Assembly: GCA_017483405.1 (NCBI GenBank)
Contig: JAFUWP010000369.1
Span: forward strand, 1 to 6,477
DNA: 6,477 nucleotides
Origin: Oscillospiraceae bacterium
Lineage (GTDB): Bacteria; Bacillota; Clostridia; Oscillospirales; Ruminococcaceae
Reading direction: 5' to 3'
Made by a program: the position numbers and the translations under genes. A model generated the notes under the pieces. It saw nothing but the letters and a program-made list of their open reading frames with translations, ran no database searches and was not told the origin of the DNA. Shown here piece after piece: positions 1 to 6,477 of the stretch; the stretch's first letter is position 1, and each line of letters begins with the position of its first letter.

Positions 1-1
1 G

Positions 2-1939
2 AAACGAAGCGGAAAATATGGATTTTCGCTCCGGACTTACTATATGAAACAGGCGAGTTTCTGGCTGGAAATCGACCGCGAAAAAACGGATGTCGCCTAT
101 GCGAATTTCCAGCATTATCCCAGAAGTAAAAACAGCGACTGTGAGGCCTGTGAACTGAATTTCAGCATGAGAGTACATCTTCTGCGCGATGATGAAGAAA
201 AGGCACTGGAAATCATTCAGCCGGTGCTTCGGCATGAGAAAAAATGCGGAGAAATTCCGCATGTGACATACGCCTATCTTGCGGAATATTATTTTCTGCA
301 TGACAATCCGGCAGAGGCGATGTATTATGCAAATCTCTGTGAAAATCTGATTCACGGCAAGCCTGAATTTCTGCGGGAAACCGGAAAACTTCTGGAAATT
401 TACAGTGTTCTGGATGTGAATCAGGGCTGGAAACTTCTGAAATATTCACTGGAACATTTCATGCAGTGCCATAATCCTAAAATGAGGATGTTATTCGCAA
501 GAGGAGCTTGGAAACTGATGCAGAGCATTTCCGAACAGCTGGAATTTGTACAGAGTCCTCTGCTGGGAGTTCTGCCGGTTGCGCCTTCCGGCGATGGCTG
601 GTCAGTCGAAGAAGTAAGTAGTTTCTTCTATGAAATCGCGCACGATATTGCCGAAAAACTCGATAAACGAAACGGAATCTCTTGTTATGTACCGGCACTC
701 GGAACGCCCCTTCCGGAATATGATGCAGAAACTACATTTGAAAAAATCACAAAATCCGTTCGCGGAATCGTCCGGAAATCGCGGACAACAATGGCGATAT
801 TCCTGAATCAGAAAATTTCTCAGGATGAATTGGAACAGAGAATTCAGAAAGCCGAAATTTTATACAGTTCCCGTGATGAAGATGCCTGTTATGCCTCCAT
901 CCGGACGGAAGAAACTGTTCTGGATTTGATATTTTCGGCGGATGTATCCGCACCGCCTCTGGAGGGTGCGCCGGTGCAGGGCATGGAAGAAGAACAGATT
1001 CAGGCACTTCTGGAATCGCCGTCCTGCTGTGTTCTGGCCGCGGAGCTTTCCGGCACACCGCAGAAGACATATTATGCCATTCTGAAATTTTTGAATACGC
1101 TCTTTCCGGAAATGAACGGTCTTATCAATCTGACAGCACTGAAAGCCTATCCGGCGGAATGGGTCAGATTTGCAGGTACTTATGAAGATGCTGTTTCGGC
1201 ACATGATTTATATTCCGTCTATCTTTCCGGAAGTCAGGAAACAGGCGAAGTATGGGGCACAACCATCGGGCTTTGCGCGTTCGGCCTGCGCGAGCTGGAA
1301 TTCATGAATGCTGATACCGAAAATTTCGGAAACTTTGCCGGCATCATGGATAAGCTTTCGGCCGGCTGTCTGGAAAGAAATACCCTTCCGGATGAAAATC
1401 AGGTGATTTCTCACTGCCGGAATGAAGAAACCAGAGAAGAATTTGAAATCAAATGGCAGAATCCGGAAACGGCTCTGAAAGATGCAAATCCGGAAAGCAT
1501 AGCCGTTTCTGTCGGCAGGGAAATGCCTTCGGGCATTCTGAATCTGCATACCATTCCGGAACTCGAAAAGATTGAACTGCCCTTGTCGCGCAGAGATACG
1601 AACCGCCGTATCAGACTCGCCGAACAAACGCTTTTATTATTTCAGAATGCACTGAAACAGCCGTTCGCGAAAGCACTTGTCAGAATCGGGATTCCGCTGA
1701 GTGAGGAAATGCAGGAGCGATATGACTATGAAATCGAACCATTATGGGCGGAAGTACAGCCGGATGGGAAGATTCTTCTTCTGGAAACTTCGGAGACTCT
1801 GCCGGAATATCAGGAAGGCGATGCCGTCAATGCAGAAATCAGCGCGGAAACCATCTACGACTGGAGAATTCAGCCGGATGCCGATGACGGTATGATTTCG
1901 CCGGAAGATGCCTATCTGCTGAAGGAGGAACGCGCATGA
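2..1939 (+). CDS. Large protein of unknown function, TPR-like N-terminus with DUF4026/DUF2314-like C-terminal half (5' partial)
   Basis: The frame is open from base 2. The first ATG, at 44, has no Shine-Dalgarno sequence, and the upstream codons read as ordinary protein (KYGFSLRTYY before the Met), so the gene very probably begins left of the window. Numbering from that ATG, residues 1-170 are helical and TPR-like, with alternating small and aromatic residues such as AYLAEYYFLHDNPAEAMYY. Residues about 245-560 have alternating strands and helices, including a Gly-Leu-Cys-x-Phe-Gly-Leu-x-Glu-Leu-Glu stretch near 407-417 that recalls DUF4026 proteins. The last 70 residues (EPLWAEVQPDGKI, then GDAV, then YDWRI) resemble the DUF2314 fold. 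These family names come from memory of the patterns, not a search. No signal peptide or membrane segment is visible, so it is probably cytosolic. Its stop overlaps the next start (ATGA), which implies translational coupling to a membrane protein. Biochemical function is unknown. Confidence 0.8.
   Translation, partial: KRSGKYGFSLRTYYMKQASFWLEIDREKTDVAYANFQHYPRSKNSDCEACELNFSMRVHLLRDDEEKALEIIQPVLRHEKKCGEIPHVTYAYLAEYYFLHDNPAEAMYYANLCENLIHGKPEFLRETGKLLEIYSVLDVNQGWKLLKYSLEHFMQCHNPKMRMLFARGAWKLMQSISEQLEFVQSPLLGVLPVAPSGDGWSVEEVSSFFYEIAHDIAEKLDKRNGISCYVPALGTPLPEYDAETTFEKITKSVRGIVRKSRTTMAIFLNQKISQDELEQRIQKAEILYSSRDEDACYASIRTEETVLDLIFSADVSAPPLEGAPVQGMEEEQIQALLESPSCCVLAAELSGTPQKTYYAILKFLNTLFPEMNGLINLTALKAYPAEWVRFAGTYEDAVSAHDLYSVYLSGSQETGEVWGTTIGLCAFGLRELEFMNADTENFGNFAGIMDKLSAGCLERNTLPDENQVISHCRNEETREEFEIKWQNPETALKDANPESIAVSVGREMPSGILNLHTIPELEKIELPLSRRDTNRRIRLAEQTLLLFQNALKQPFAKALVRIGIPLSEEMQERYDYEIEPLWAEVQPDGKILLLETSETLPEYQEGDAVNAEISAETIYDWRIQPDADDGMISPEDAYLLKEERA
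1922..1930 (+). promoter_or_regulatory. Strong ribosome binding site for the 118-aa membrane protein
   Basis: AAGGAGGAA lies inside the last codons of the upstream gene, five bases before the ATG at 1936. It supports that ATG as the real start and a coupled stop-start (ATGA) arrangement. Confidence 0.8.
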
Positions 1940-2292
1940 ATATGAAACGCATCGTATTTGCGGCAGGTGCAATTCTGATATGCCTAGTGATTATCGGCAT
2001 TATGCTCCACAGCATGGCGCGTGTTGATGAAATCAATCAGAAGCGGCGCGAGAAGAACAAGGGAGAAGCACTGGCATCCCGAATCATCACGACAACAGCA
2101 ACAACCAGTATCTGGGATGCGCTCCGTCCTACCGAAACAGAAACCGGAAATTCAGCGGAAACCGTTCCGGAGGCGGTGCAGGAAACCGCAGGTTTCGGCG
2201 AAGAAGATGCAGAAATCATCACGGAAGATGCACTTTCTCAGGAAACTGCACCCGTTCCGCAGACGTATACCGAAACTGTTATCATTCCATAA
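1936..2292 (+). CDS. Small single-pass membrane protein with Thr/Glu-rich tail, function unknown
   Basis: This 118-residue protein has a short basic N-terminus (MNMKR), one hydrophobic segment at about residues 5-26 and then a basic patch (NQKRREKNKG). A low-complexity tail follows, rich in Thr, Glu, Ala and Pro (ITTTATT near 50-57, then acidic to the end). The missing cleavage motif and the uncleaved helix suggest a membrane anchor. A basic cluster also follows the helix, so the positive-inside rule does not settle orientation; the Thr/Glu-rich tail resembles extracellular linkers, but this is inference. The start is chosen from the AAGGAGGAA site; the ATG two codons later is possible. It overlaps the preceding large gene by four bases and is followed 20 bases later by a second, tiny membrane protein. 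I do not recognise a family. Confidence 0.85.
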   Translation: MNMKRIVFAAGAILICLVIIGIMLHSMARVDEINQKRREKNKGEALASRIITTTATTSIWDALRPTETETGNSAETVPEAVQETAGFGEEDAEIITEDALSQETAPVPQTYTETVIIP

Positions 2293-2299
2293 TCCTGAA

Positions 2300-2307
2300 A
2301 GAGGTGA
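2300..2307 (+). promoter_or_regulatory. Ribosome binding site that decides a TTG start
   Basis: The sequence AGAGGTGA sits five bases before TTG at 2313. No ATG lies at a suitable distance; the first in-frame ATG is at 2340. This site is therefore the main evidence for the small TTG-initiated gene. Confidence 0.7.
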
Positions 2308-2312
2308 ATTTC

Positions 2313-2420
2313 TTGAAACAGGCGAAACCGAAAAAAAGCATGTTCATGCGCATTATTGTGCTCTGCATGGCAGTTGCTACATTGCTGGGATTTGTAATTC
2401 TGCCGTTATTGCAGAACTGA
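2313..2420 (+). CDS. 35-aa membrane microprotein with TTG start
   Basis: The frame encodes 35 residues: a lysine-rich N-terminus (MKQAKPKKS, initiator TTG read as Met), then one hydrophobic helix at about residues 11-32 (FMRIIVLCMAVATLLGFVIL), ending PLLQN. The basic N-terminus suggests the N-in orientation. Support comes from the well-placed AGAGGTGA site, the tight spacing to the upstream membrane protein and the terminator that begins 13 bases after the stop. The plan (Lys-rich start, single helix, 30-40 residues) resembles small proteins such as the DUF4044 group, but this is only a resemblance. Function is unknown; it might be a partner of the membrane protein encoded just before it. It is short enough to be missed by standard gene callers. 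Confidence 0.65.
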   Translation: MKQAKPKKSMFMRIIVLCMAVATLLGFVILPLLQN

Positions 2421-2432
2421 ATCACAAAAAAT

Positions 2433-2470
2433 ATGCAAAGCGATTAAGGATTTTCCTAATCGCTTTGCAT
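2433..2470. terminator. Bidirectional intrinsic terminator between convergent operons
   Basis: A 14-bp perfect stem (2433-2446 with 2457-2470) continues after a bulged A at 2447 into three more pairs (2448-2450 with 2454-2456) and closes on a TTT loop. On the right, 2470-2476 is all T; on the left, 2426-2431 is all A, which gives a U run for the minus-strand transcript. The hairpin lies 13 bases after the microprotein stop and 13 bases after the nuclease-like gene stop, so it can end both transcripts. Confidence 0.9.
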
Positions 2471-2482
2471 TTTTTTATAGGG

Positions 2483-3223
2483 TTAATTCATTTCCTGTTT
2501 TGCGAGTTTCCGGAGCATCTCGAATTTTGGTTTGCACCGGTGATATAAATCCTTGACTTTCTGACCATCATGATAGGCCTTTGTCAGGCCGTTATTGAGG
2601 TCTGTCAGGGTTTCGGAATTTGCGATAATTCCGCAGATTTTCCGGACAGTTTTGTCATCGGCATTTTTGCCGAGCATCAGACGAACCTGATTCTGATAGG
2701 AATCTGGCTGATTTTGTTCCAGCATGGTGATGACTTCCTCCGGCATGAAACCTTCCTGAGAGACAGTTTCGCGAAGGGAAGAAATGAAATTTTCGTAAGC
2801 CGGAGGCACTTCCGGCGCGGATTCCTCCTCATAGAAAGAAGATTCTACCGAAGGGCATATCCGGAGCTGTACGGAATCATCCTGAATATAATTCTGATAG
2901 AATTCCAGACCGAGCCGGAAATCTTTATCTTTGCTGATGATATAAATCTGTTCGCTCTGTTTTGTGCCGATGACATAGCCGACAAACATCATCAGCTGAA
3001 TATCGAGAGCATTTTTCACGGGGTCATTATTTTTGAGGCTCATTGCCACTTCATTGAGATGAATTTCGGCTTTGCAGGAAATCAACTGCTGATACAGCCC
3101 GAAGGTCAGGCCGCATCGGTTCTGTGTGTAGAAGATATGCACGGCATCCTGTTCGGTAAGTTTTTCAACACCCTGTAAGCCGTCAATGTATACGTTTTCA
3201 TAATCAATTAAATAAACTGCCAT
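2483..3223 (-). CDS. PIN/NYN-like domain protein, putative ribonuclease
   Basis: The 246-residue protein starts MAVYLIDYENV, the typical first strand of PIN-like/NYN domains with an acidic residue (D7) and N10. Further conserved acidic positions are D74 (NALDIQLM) and the D99/D101 pair (IISKDKDF), which together would make the metal-binding site of a PIN-type nuclease. Residues about 145-246 form a separate, basic, helical C-terminal region of unknown role, possibly for nucleic acid binding. The start is supported by AGGTGA (3228-3233 on the + strand), four bases before the ATG. It lies 16 bases after aguB and is the last gene of the polyamine operon, ending at the shared terminator. Nuclease activity and RNA as substrate are inferred from the family; no link to polyamines is known to me. 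Confidence 0.85.
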   Translation of the reverse strand: MAVYLIDYENVYIDGLQGVEKLTEQDAVHIFYTQNRCGLTFGLYQQLISCKAEIHLNEVAMSLKNNDPVKNALDIQLMMFVGYVIGTKQSEQIYIISKDKDFRLGLEFYQNYIQDDSVQLRICPSVESSFYEEESAPEVPPAYENFISSLRETVSQEGFMPEEVITMLEQNQPDSYQNQVRLMLGKNADDKTVRKICGIIANSETLTDLNNGLTKAYHDGQKVKDLYHRCKPKFEMLRKLAKQEMN

Positions 3224-3239
3224 TTTTTCACCTGATTTA

Positions 3240-4109
<870 letters not shown>

Positions 4110-4115
4110 AAAAAA

Positions 4116-5213
4116 TCACCTTTCTTTCCAAGCAGGAATCTGCTGAGTCAGACAATGGATATTTCCGCCGCCGAGCAGGAGTTCTCTTGCCGGAATCGGG
4201 ATAATCTTCCTGTCCGGACAGAGTTCTGTCATGATGCTGACTGCTCTTTTGTCGCTCTGTTCATTTTCGCCGCCGAACTGCGGCAACAGAACAGAATGAT
4301 TTGTGAAATAGAAATTCACGTAGGATGCCGCTAATCGTTCGCCGATTTCTCTGGTATCATCACCGGACTCGAAGACATAGCCCTGCAAGTCATGTTCCGT
4401 GATGCAGACGGGAACATCCGGAATCGGGAGCTTATGAACTATGATATTTTCCTTCCGGAGCGTTTCGAGACAGGCTTCGGAAAGTGCATACTGCGGGTCG
4501 TTCTTATCATCTGTCCATGCAAGAACGACTTCATCCGGCCGGATGAAAGCGCAGATATTATCGACATGTTCGTTCGTTTCGTCATTGTAGATGCCTCGCG
4601 GAAGTCATACAACACGTTCCGCGCCGAGATATTCGCAGAGGGTATCGGTAATCTGTTCTTTTGACAGCTGAGGATTTCTGCCGTGACTTAACAAGCAGGC
4701 TTCTGTTGTGATGACAGTCCCCTGACCGTCTGCATGTATCGAACCGCCTTCCAGTACGAAAGGCTTTGCATCATAAAGAGAAAAGCCTGTTTTCCGGCAG
4801 AATTCGCCGGCGAGAGCATTATCATCCTGCCAGTCGGCATAGAGGCCGTCATAGTCTCCGCCCCATGCGTTGAAATTCCAGTCGATGCCGCGGACTTCTC
4901 CGGTTTGCGGATTCCGGACGAATGTCGGGGCAGTATCGCGTGCCCATGCATCATTCTGCGGAATTTCCAGAATCTCGATATTTTTGAGATTCCGGCAGAG
5001 CGTTTCGGCTTTCTGACGGGTATTCCGGCTTGTGATGAGATATAATGTTTCCTCCTGCGTGATGGCTTGCCAGATTTGCAGAAAGCTCGGCAGAGCCGGT
5101 TCAGCACCATAAGGCCATGAGCCGGAACGCTCCGGAAAAATCATGATAGTTCCGGAATGCGGTGCAAATTCGGCAGGCATCCGGAAACCGTCATTTCTGG
5201 GTGTAGTTATCAT
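4116..5213 (-). pseudogene. aguA: Agmatine deiminase interrupted by one in-frame TGA
   Basis: Agmatine deiminase converts agmatine to N-carbamoylputrescine. The reading frame spans 365 codons, the usual family length, broken only by TGA at codon 203 (4605-4607). Before it lie family motifs NDAWARD (87-93), WNFNAWGG (112-119) and LEGGSIH (154-160). After it, in the same frame, come LPRGIYNDETNEHVDN with putative catalytic H216 and D218, then WTDDKNDPQ, ASYVNFY and GGGNIHC with the nucleophile C354. The stop replaces the Trp of the conserved V-[IV]-W-L-P-R-G motif, one base from TGG. The 202-residue N-terminal product would lack H216, D218 and the active Cys. The first in-frame start codon after the stop is TTG at codon 276, too late to recover H216/D218. 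The start at 5213 has AAGGAGA seven bases upstream and overlaps the nspC stop (ATGA). Alternatives are a sequencing error or read-through. Confidence 0.9.
4605..4607 (-). other. aguA: In-frame TGA at a conserved Trp codon of aguA
   Basis: The codon context is GTA-TGA-CTT, with Val before and Leu-Pro-Arg-Gly after. The family has Trp here. A single change at + strand base 4605 (T where C would give TGG) restores the frame. The base after TGA is C, a context known to favour read-through. Confidence 0.9.
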
Positions 5214-6349
5214 GACAATCTCTCCTTGAAATCCTGATAGTCAAATGTTCTGATAACTTCATAACTGCCGTCAGTATGCAGAATACCGATGTCCGGCAGG
5301 GGCATTCCGTTGAAGGTATTATTCTTGACCATCGAATAAATCATCATATCTTCAAAGCAGAGCCGGCCGCCGATATGCCTTTTCTCATCGAAGCTGTAAT
5401 CGCCGATAATATCTCCGGCCAGACAGGTGCAGGATGACAATCTGTAAGAATAATGTTTTTCCTCTTTCTGACTGGATTCATACAGAGGCGGCCGATAGGG
5501 CATTTCGAGTACATCCGGCATGTGGCAGGCCGCGGAGGCATCCAGAATCAGAATTTCCGTTCCGTGATTCTCGACAATATCGAGAATTTCGGTCACCAGA
5601 TAGCCGGCATTGAGGGCGATAGCCTCTCCAGGTTCGAGATAGACATCGACATGATATTTTTCCCGAAAGTTTTTGATTAATTTAATTAATAAATCAATAT
5701 CATAATCTTCTCTTGTGATATGATGTCCTCCGCCGAAATTCACCCATTTGCACTTGTGAAGATATTCGCCGAATTTTTCTTCGACAGCTTTGAGCGTGAT
5801 TTCGAGCGCATCCGCCCCCTGTTCGCAGAGCGTGTGGAAATGCAGACCATCCACATCCGGAAATGCGGTTAATTTATCAATCGTCACTCCCAGCCGTGAA
5901 CCCGATGCACAAGGGTCATAAATGGCCGCATCCTGCGTGGAGCATTCCGGATTGATTCTCAATCCGATGCTCTTTCCGGCATTTCTGCAAATATCGTGAT
6001 ATTTTTCGAGCTGATTCAGCGAATTGAATACAATATGGTCAGCGATGCCGATTAATTCCTGCATTTCCTCCGGCTTGTAGGCCGGTGAAAAGACATGCAC
6101 TTCACCTGAAAATTCCTCCCGTCCGAGACGGGCTTCATAAAGTCCGCTCGCGGTTGTTCCGGCCAGATATTCCGAAATCACCGGATAGACTTTAAACATC
6201 GAGAAGGCCTTCTGCGCCAGCAGAATCTTACAGCCGGCCTGTTCCTGAACGGATTTCAGAATTTGCAGATTTTTCAGTAATTTTTCCTCATCCAGCACAT
6301 AGGCAGGTGTATGCGTTACACCTGCCATTGCTTTCGCCTGATTGCGCAT
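5210..6349 (-). CDS. nspC: Carboxynorspermidine/carboxyspermidine decarboxylase
   Basis: This 379-residue protein is a PLP-dependent, alanine-racemase-fold decarboxylase that removes the carboxyl group from carboxyspermidine (or carboxynorspermidine) to give spermidine (or norspermidine). Visible features are the PLP lysine K47 in LLAQKAFSM, the HFHTLCEQ signature (170-177), the phosphate-binding FGGGHH (205-210), EPGEA (239-243) and the TCLAGD motif with C309 and D313 contributed to the dimer active site. Length is normal for the family. The ATG at 6349 follows the upstream stop after two bases and has no clear Shine-Dalgarno sequence, so it probably depends on coupling to the upstream gene. 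The ATG at codon 8 is an alternative start that fits the usual family N-terminus. The stop overlaps the aguA start. With putrescine made by aguAB next door, carboxyspermidine is the more likely substrate. Confidence 0.95.
   Translation of the reverse strand: MRNQAKAMAGVTHTPAYVLDEEKLLKNLQILKSVQEQAGCKILLAQKAFSMFKVYPVISEYLAGTTASGLYEARLGREEFSGEVHVFSPAYKPEEMQELIGIADHIVFNSLNQLEKYHDICRNAGKSIGLRINPECSTQDAAIYDPCASGSRLGVTIDKLTAFPDVDGLHFHTLCEQGADALEITLKAVEEKFGEYLHKCKWVNFGGGHHITREDYDIDLLIKLIKNFREKYHVDVYLEPGEAIALNAGYLVTEILDIVENHGTEILILDASAACHMPDVLEMPYRPPLYESSQKEEKHYSYRLSSCTCLAGDIIGDYSFDEKRHIGGRLCFEDMMIYSMVKNNTFNGMPLPDIGILHTDGSYEVIRTFDYQDFKERLS
5221..5227 (-). promoter_or_regulatory. aguA: Ribosome binding site of aguA inside the end of nspC
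   Basis: AAGGAGA on the minus strand lies seven bases before the aguA ATG at 5213. It fixes that start and shows that the initiation signals of the interrupted gene are intact. Confidence 0.75.
6302..6326. repeat. Perfect 10-bp inverted repeat with 5-base loop at the start of nspC
   Basis: GGCAGGTGTA (6302-6311) and TACACCTGCC (6317-6326) are exact reverse complements around a five-base spacer. The repeat covers nucleotides 24-48 of nspC (codons 8-16), so the mRNA can form a GC-containing hairpin just after initiation. No T run follows on either side, so it is not a standard terminator. A role in translation is inference; it could be chance within coding sequence. Confidence 0.5.
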
Positions 6350-6351
6350 GA

Positions 6352-6477
6352 TTAGTCAACCAGAACGGGATTTTCATCCACAACCCATGGCAGACCGTAC
6401 TGATTCAGCATATCCATATAGGGGTCGGGGTCGAATTCTTCCACGTTGAAGACACCTGCACCGCTCCACGTTCCGGA
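6352..6477 (-). CDS. Carboxynorspermidine/carboxyspermidine dehydrogenase, C-terminal end (partial)
   Basis: The last 41 codons of a minus-strand gene enter from the right edge and end at TAA (6352-6354). The readable protein includes SGTWSGAGVFNVEEFDPDP and ends LPWVVDENPVLVD. The GAGVFNVEEFDPDPF/Y pattern followed by a G-LPW motif is the C-terminal signature of the saccharopine-dehydrogenase-like enzyme that condenses putrescine with aspartate semialdehyde using NADPH to make carboxyspermidine. Position agrees: this gene normally stands directly before the decarboxylase, which here starts two bases after the stop. Catalytic and cofactor-binding regions lie outside the window, so only the family call is made. 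Confidence 0.88.
   Translation of the reverse strand, partial: SGTWSGAGVFNVEEFDPDPYMDMLNQYGLPWVVDENPVLVD

Noticed and set aside
44..46. ATG at 44 as the true start of the large + strand gene
   Set aside because: No Shine-Dalgarno sequence precedes it, and the frame stays open with protein-like codons to the left edge.
2021..2548. A 175-residue + strand frame and similar long frames opposite or across the real genes
   Set aside because: It overlaps the membrane protein, the microprotein and the terminator, has a very Lys/Arg-rich shadow-like composition and lacks a ribosome binding site. The other opposite-strand frames cover well-supported genes and show no motifs.
4116..4388. A separate 90-residue gene starting at TTG 4388
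   Set aside because: It is the C-terminal part of the agmatine deiminase frame, which continues in the same frame upstream to the TGA at 4605. No ribosome binding site precedes the TTG.
4605..4607. Selenocysteine at the TGA, or genome-wide TGA = Trp/Gly code
   Set aside because: The family has Trp, not Cys/Sec, at this position, and I know of no selenoprotein form. Other Trp codons in the window are TGG, and several genes here end in TGA.
4970..4992. Seven-bp inverted repeat GAATCTC/GAGATTC with a T-rich loop inside aguA
   Set aside because: The stem is short, the T run is in the loop rather than after the stem, and it lies in conserved coding sequence. It is likely chance.
4605..5213. A complete 202-residue agmatine deiminase-like protein
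   Set aside because: It ends in the middle of a conserved motif and lacks the catalytic His-x-Asp and Cys, which are found in frame after the stop. It is better described as an interrupted full-length gene.
5668..5705. AT-rich stretch with TTAATTTAATTAAT in nspC as an internal promoter
   Set aside because: It encodes a Lys/Ile/Leu/Asp-rich helix in frame, and no convincing paired -35/-10 with a nearby gene start follows.

Overview
The window looks like chromosomal DNA of a gut-type Clostridia bacterium (Bacillota), most plausibly of the Ruminococcus/Oscillospiraceae group. The reasons are strong AGGAGG/AGGTGA ribosome binding sites, a TTG start, moderate GC, a Thr-rich anchored surface-type protein, and a carboxyspermidine-type polyamine operon of the kind known from gut Firmicutes. 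The taxonomic call is inference.

The window holds two convergent transcription units. On the + strand (2-2420) are a large protein of unknown function cut by the left edge (TPR-like N-terminal half, DUF4026/DUF2314-like C-terminal half), a 118-residue single-pass membrane protein overlapping it by ATGA, and a 35-residue membrane microprotein starting at TTG. They end at a strong hairpin (2433-2470) with A and T runs on both sides, so it probably terminates both units.

On the - strand, read from 6477 down to 2483, is a polyamine biosynthesis operon: the C-terminal end of carboxynorspermidine/carboxyspermidine dehydrogenase (cut by the right edge), carboxynorspermidine/carboxyspermidine decarboxylase (nspC), agmatine deiminase (aguA), N-carbamoylputrescine amidohydrolase (aguB) and a PIN/NYN-type nuclease-like protein. 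Genes overlap or lie within about 16 bases of each other. Together the enzymes would turn agmatine into putrescine (aguA, aguB), then add an aminopropyl-type unit from aspartate semialdehyde (dehydrogenase) and decarboxylate the product to spermidine (nspC).

The most notable observation is that aguA carries one in-frame TGA exactly where the family has a conserved Trp (the V-I-W-L-P-R-G motif). Both sides of the stop match AguA in the same frame, for 365 codons in total. All other Trp codons examined in the window are TGG, so a recoded genome is unlikely. A nonsense mutation, a sequencing error or UGA read-through by tRNA-Trp remain possible.

There is no gene-free stretch longer than about 65 bases. 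I saw no tRNA, rRNA, CRISPR array, insertion sequence or attachment site. Both operon promoters lie outside the window.
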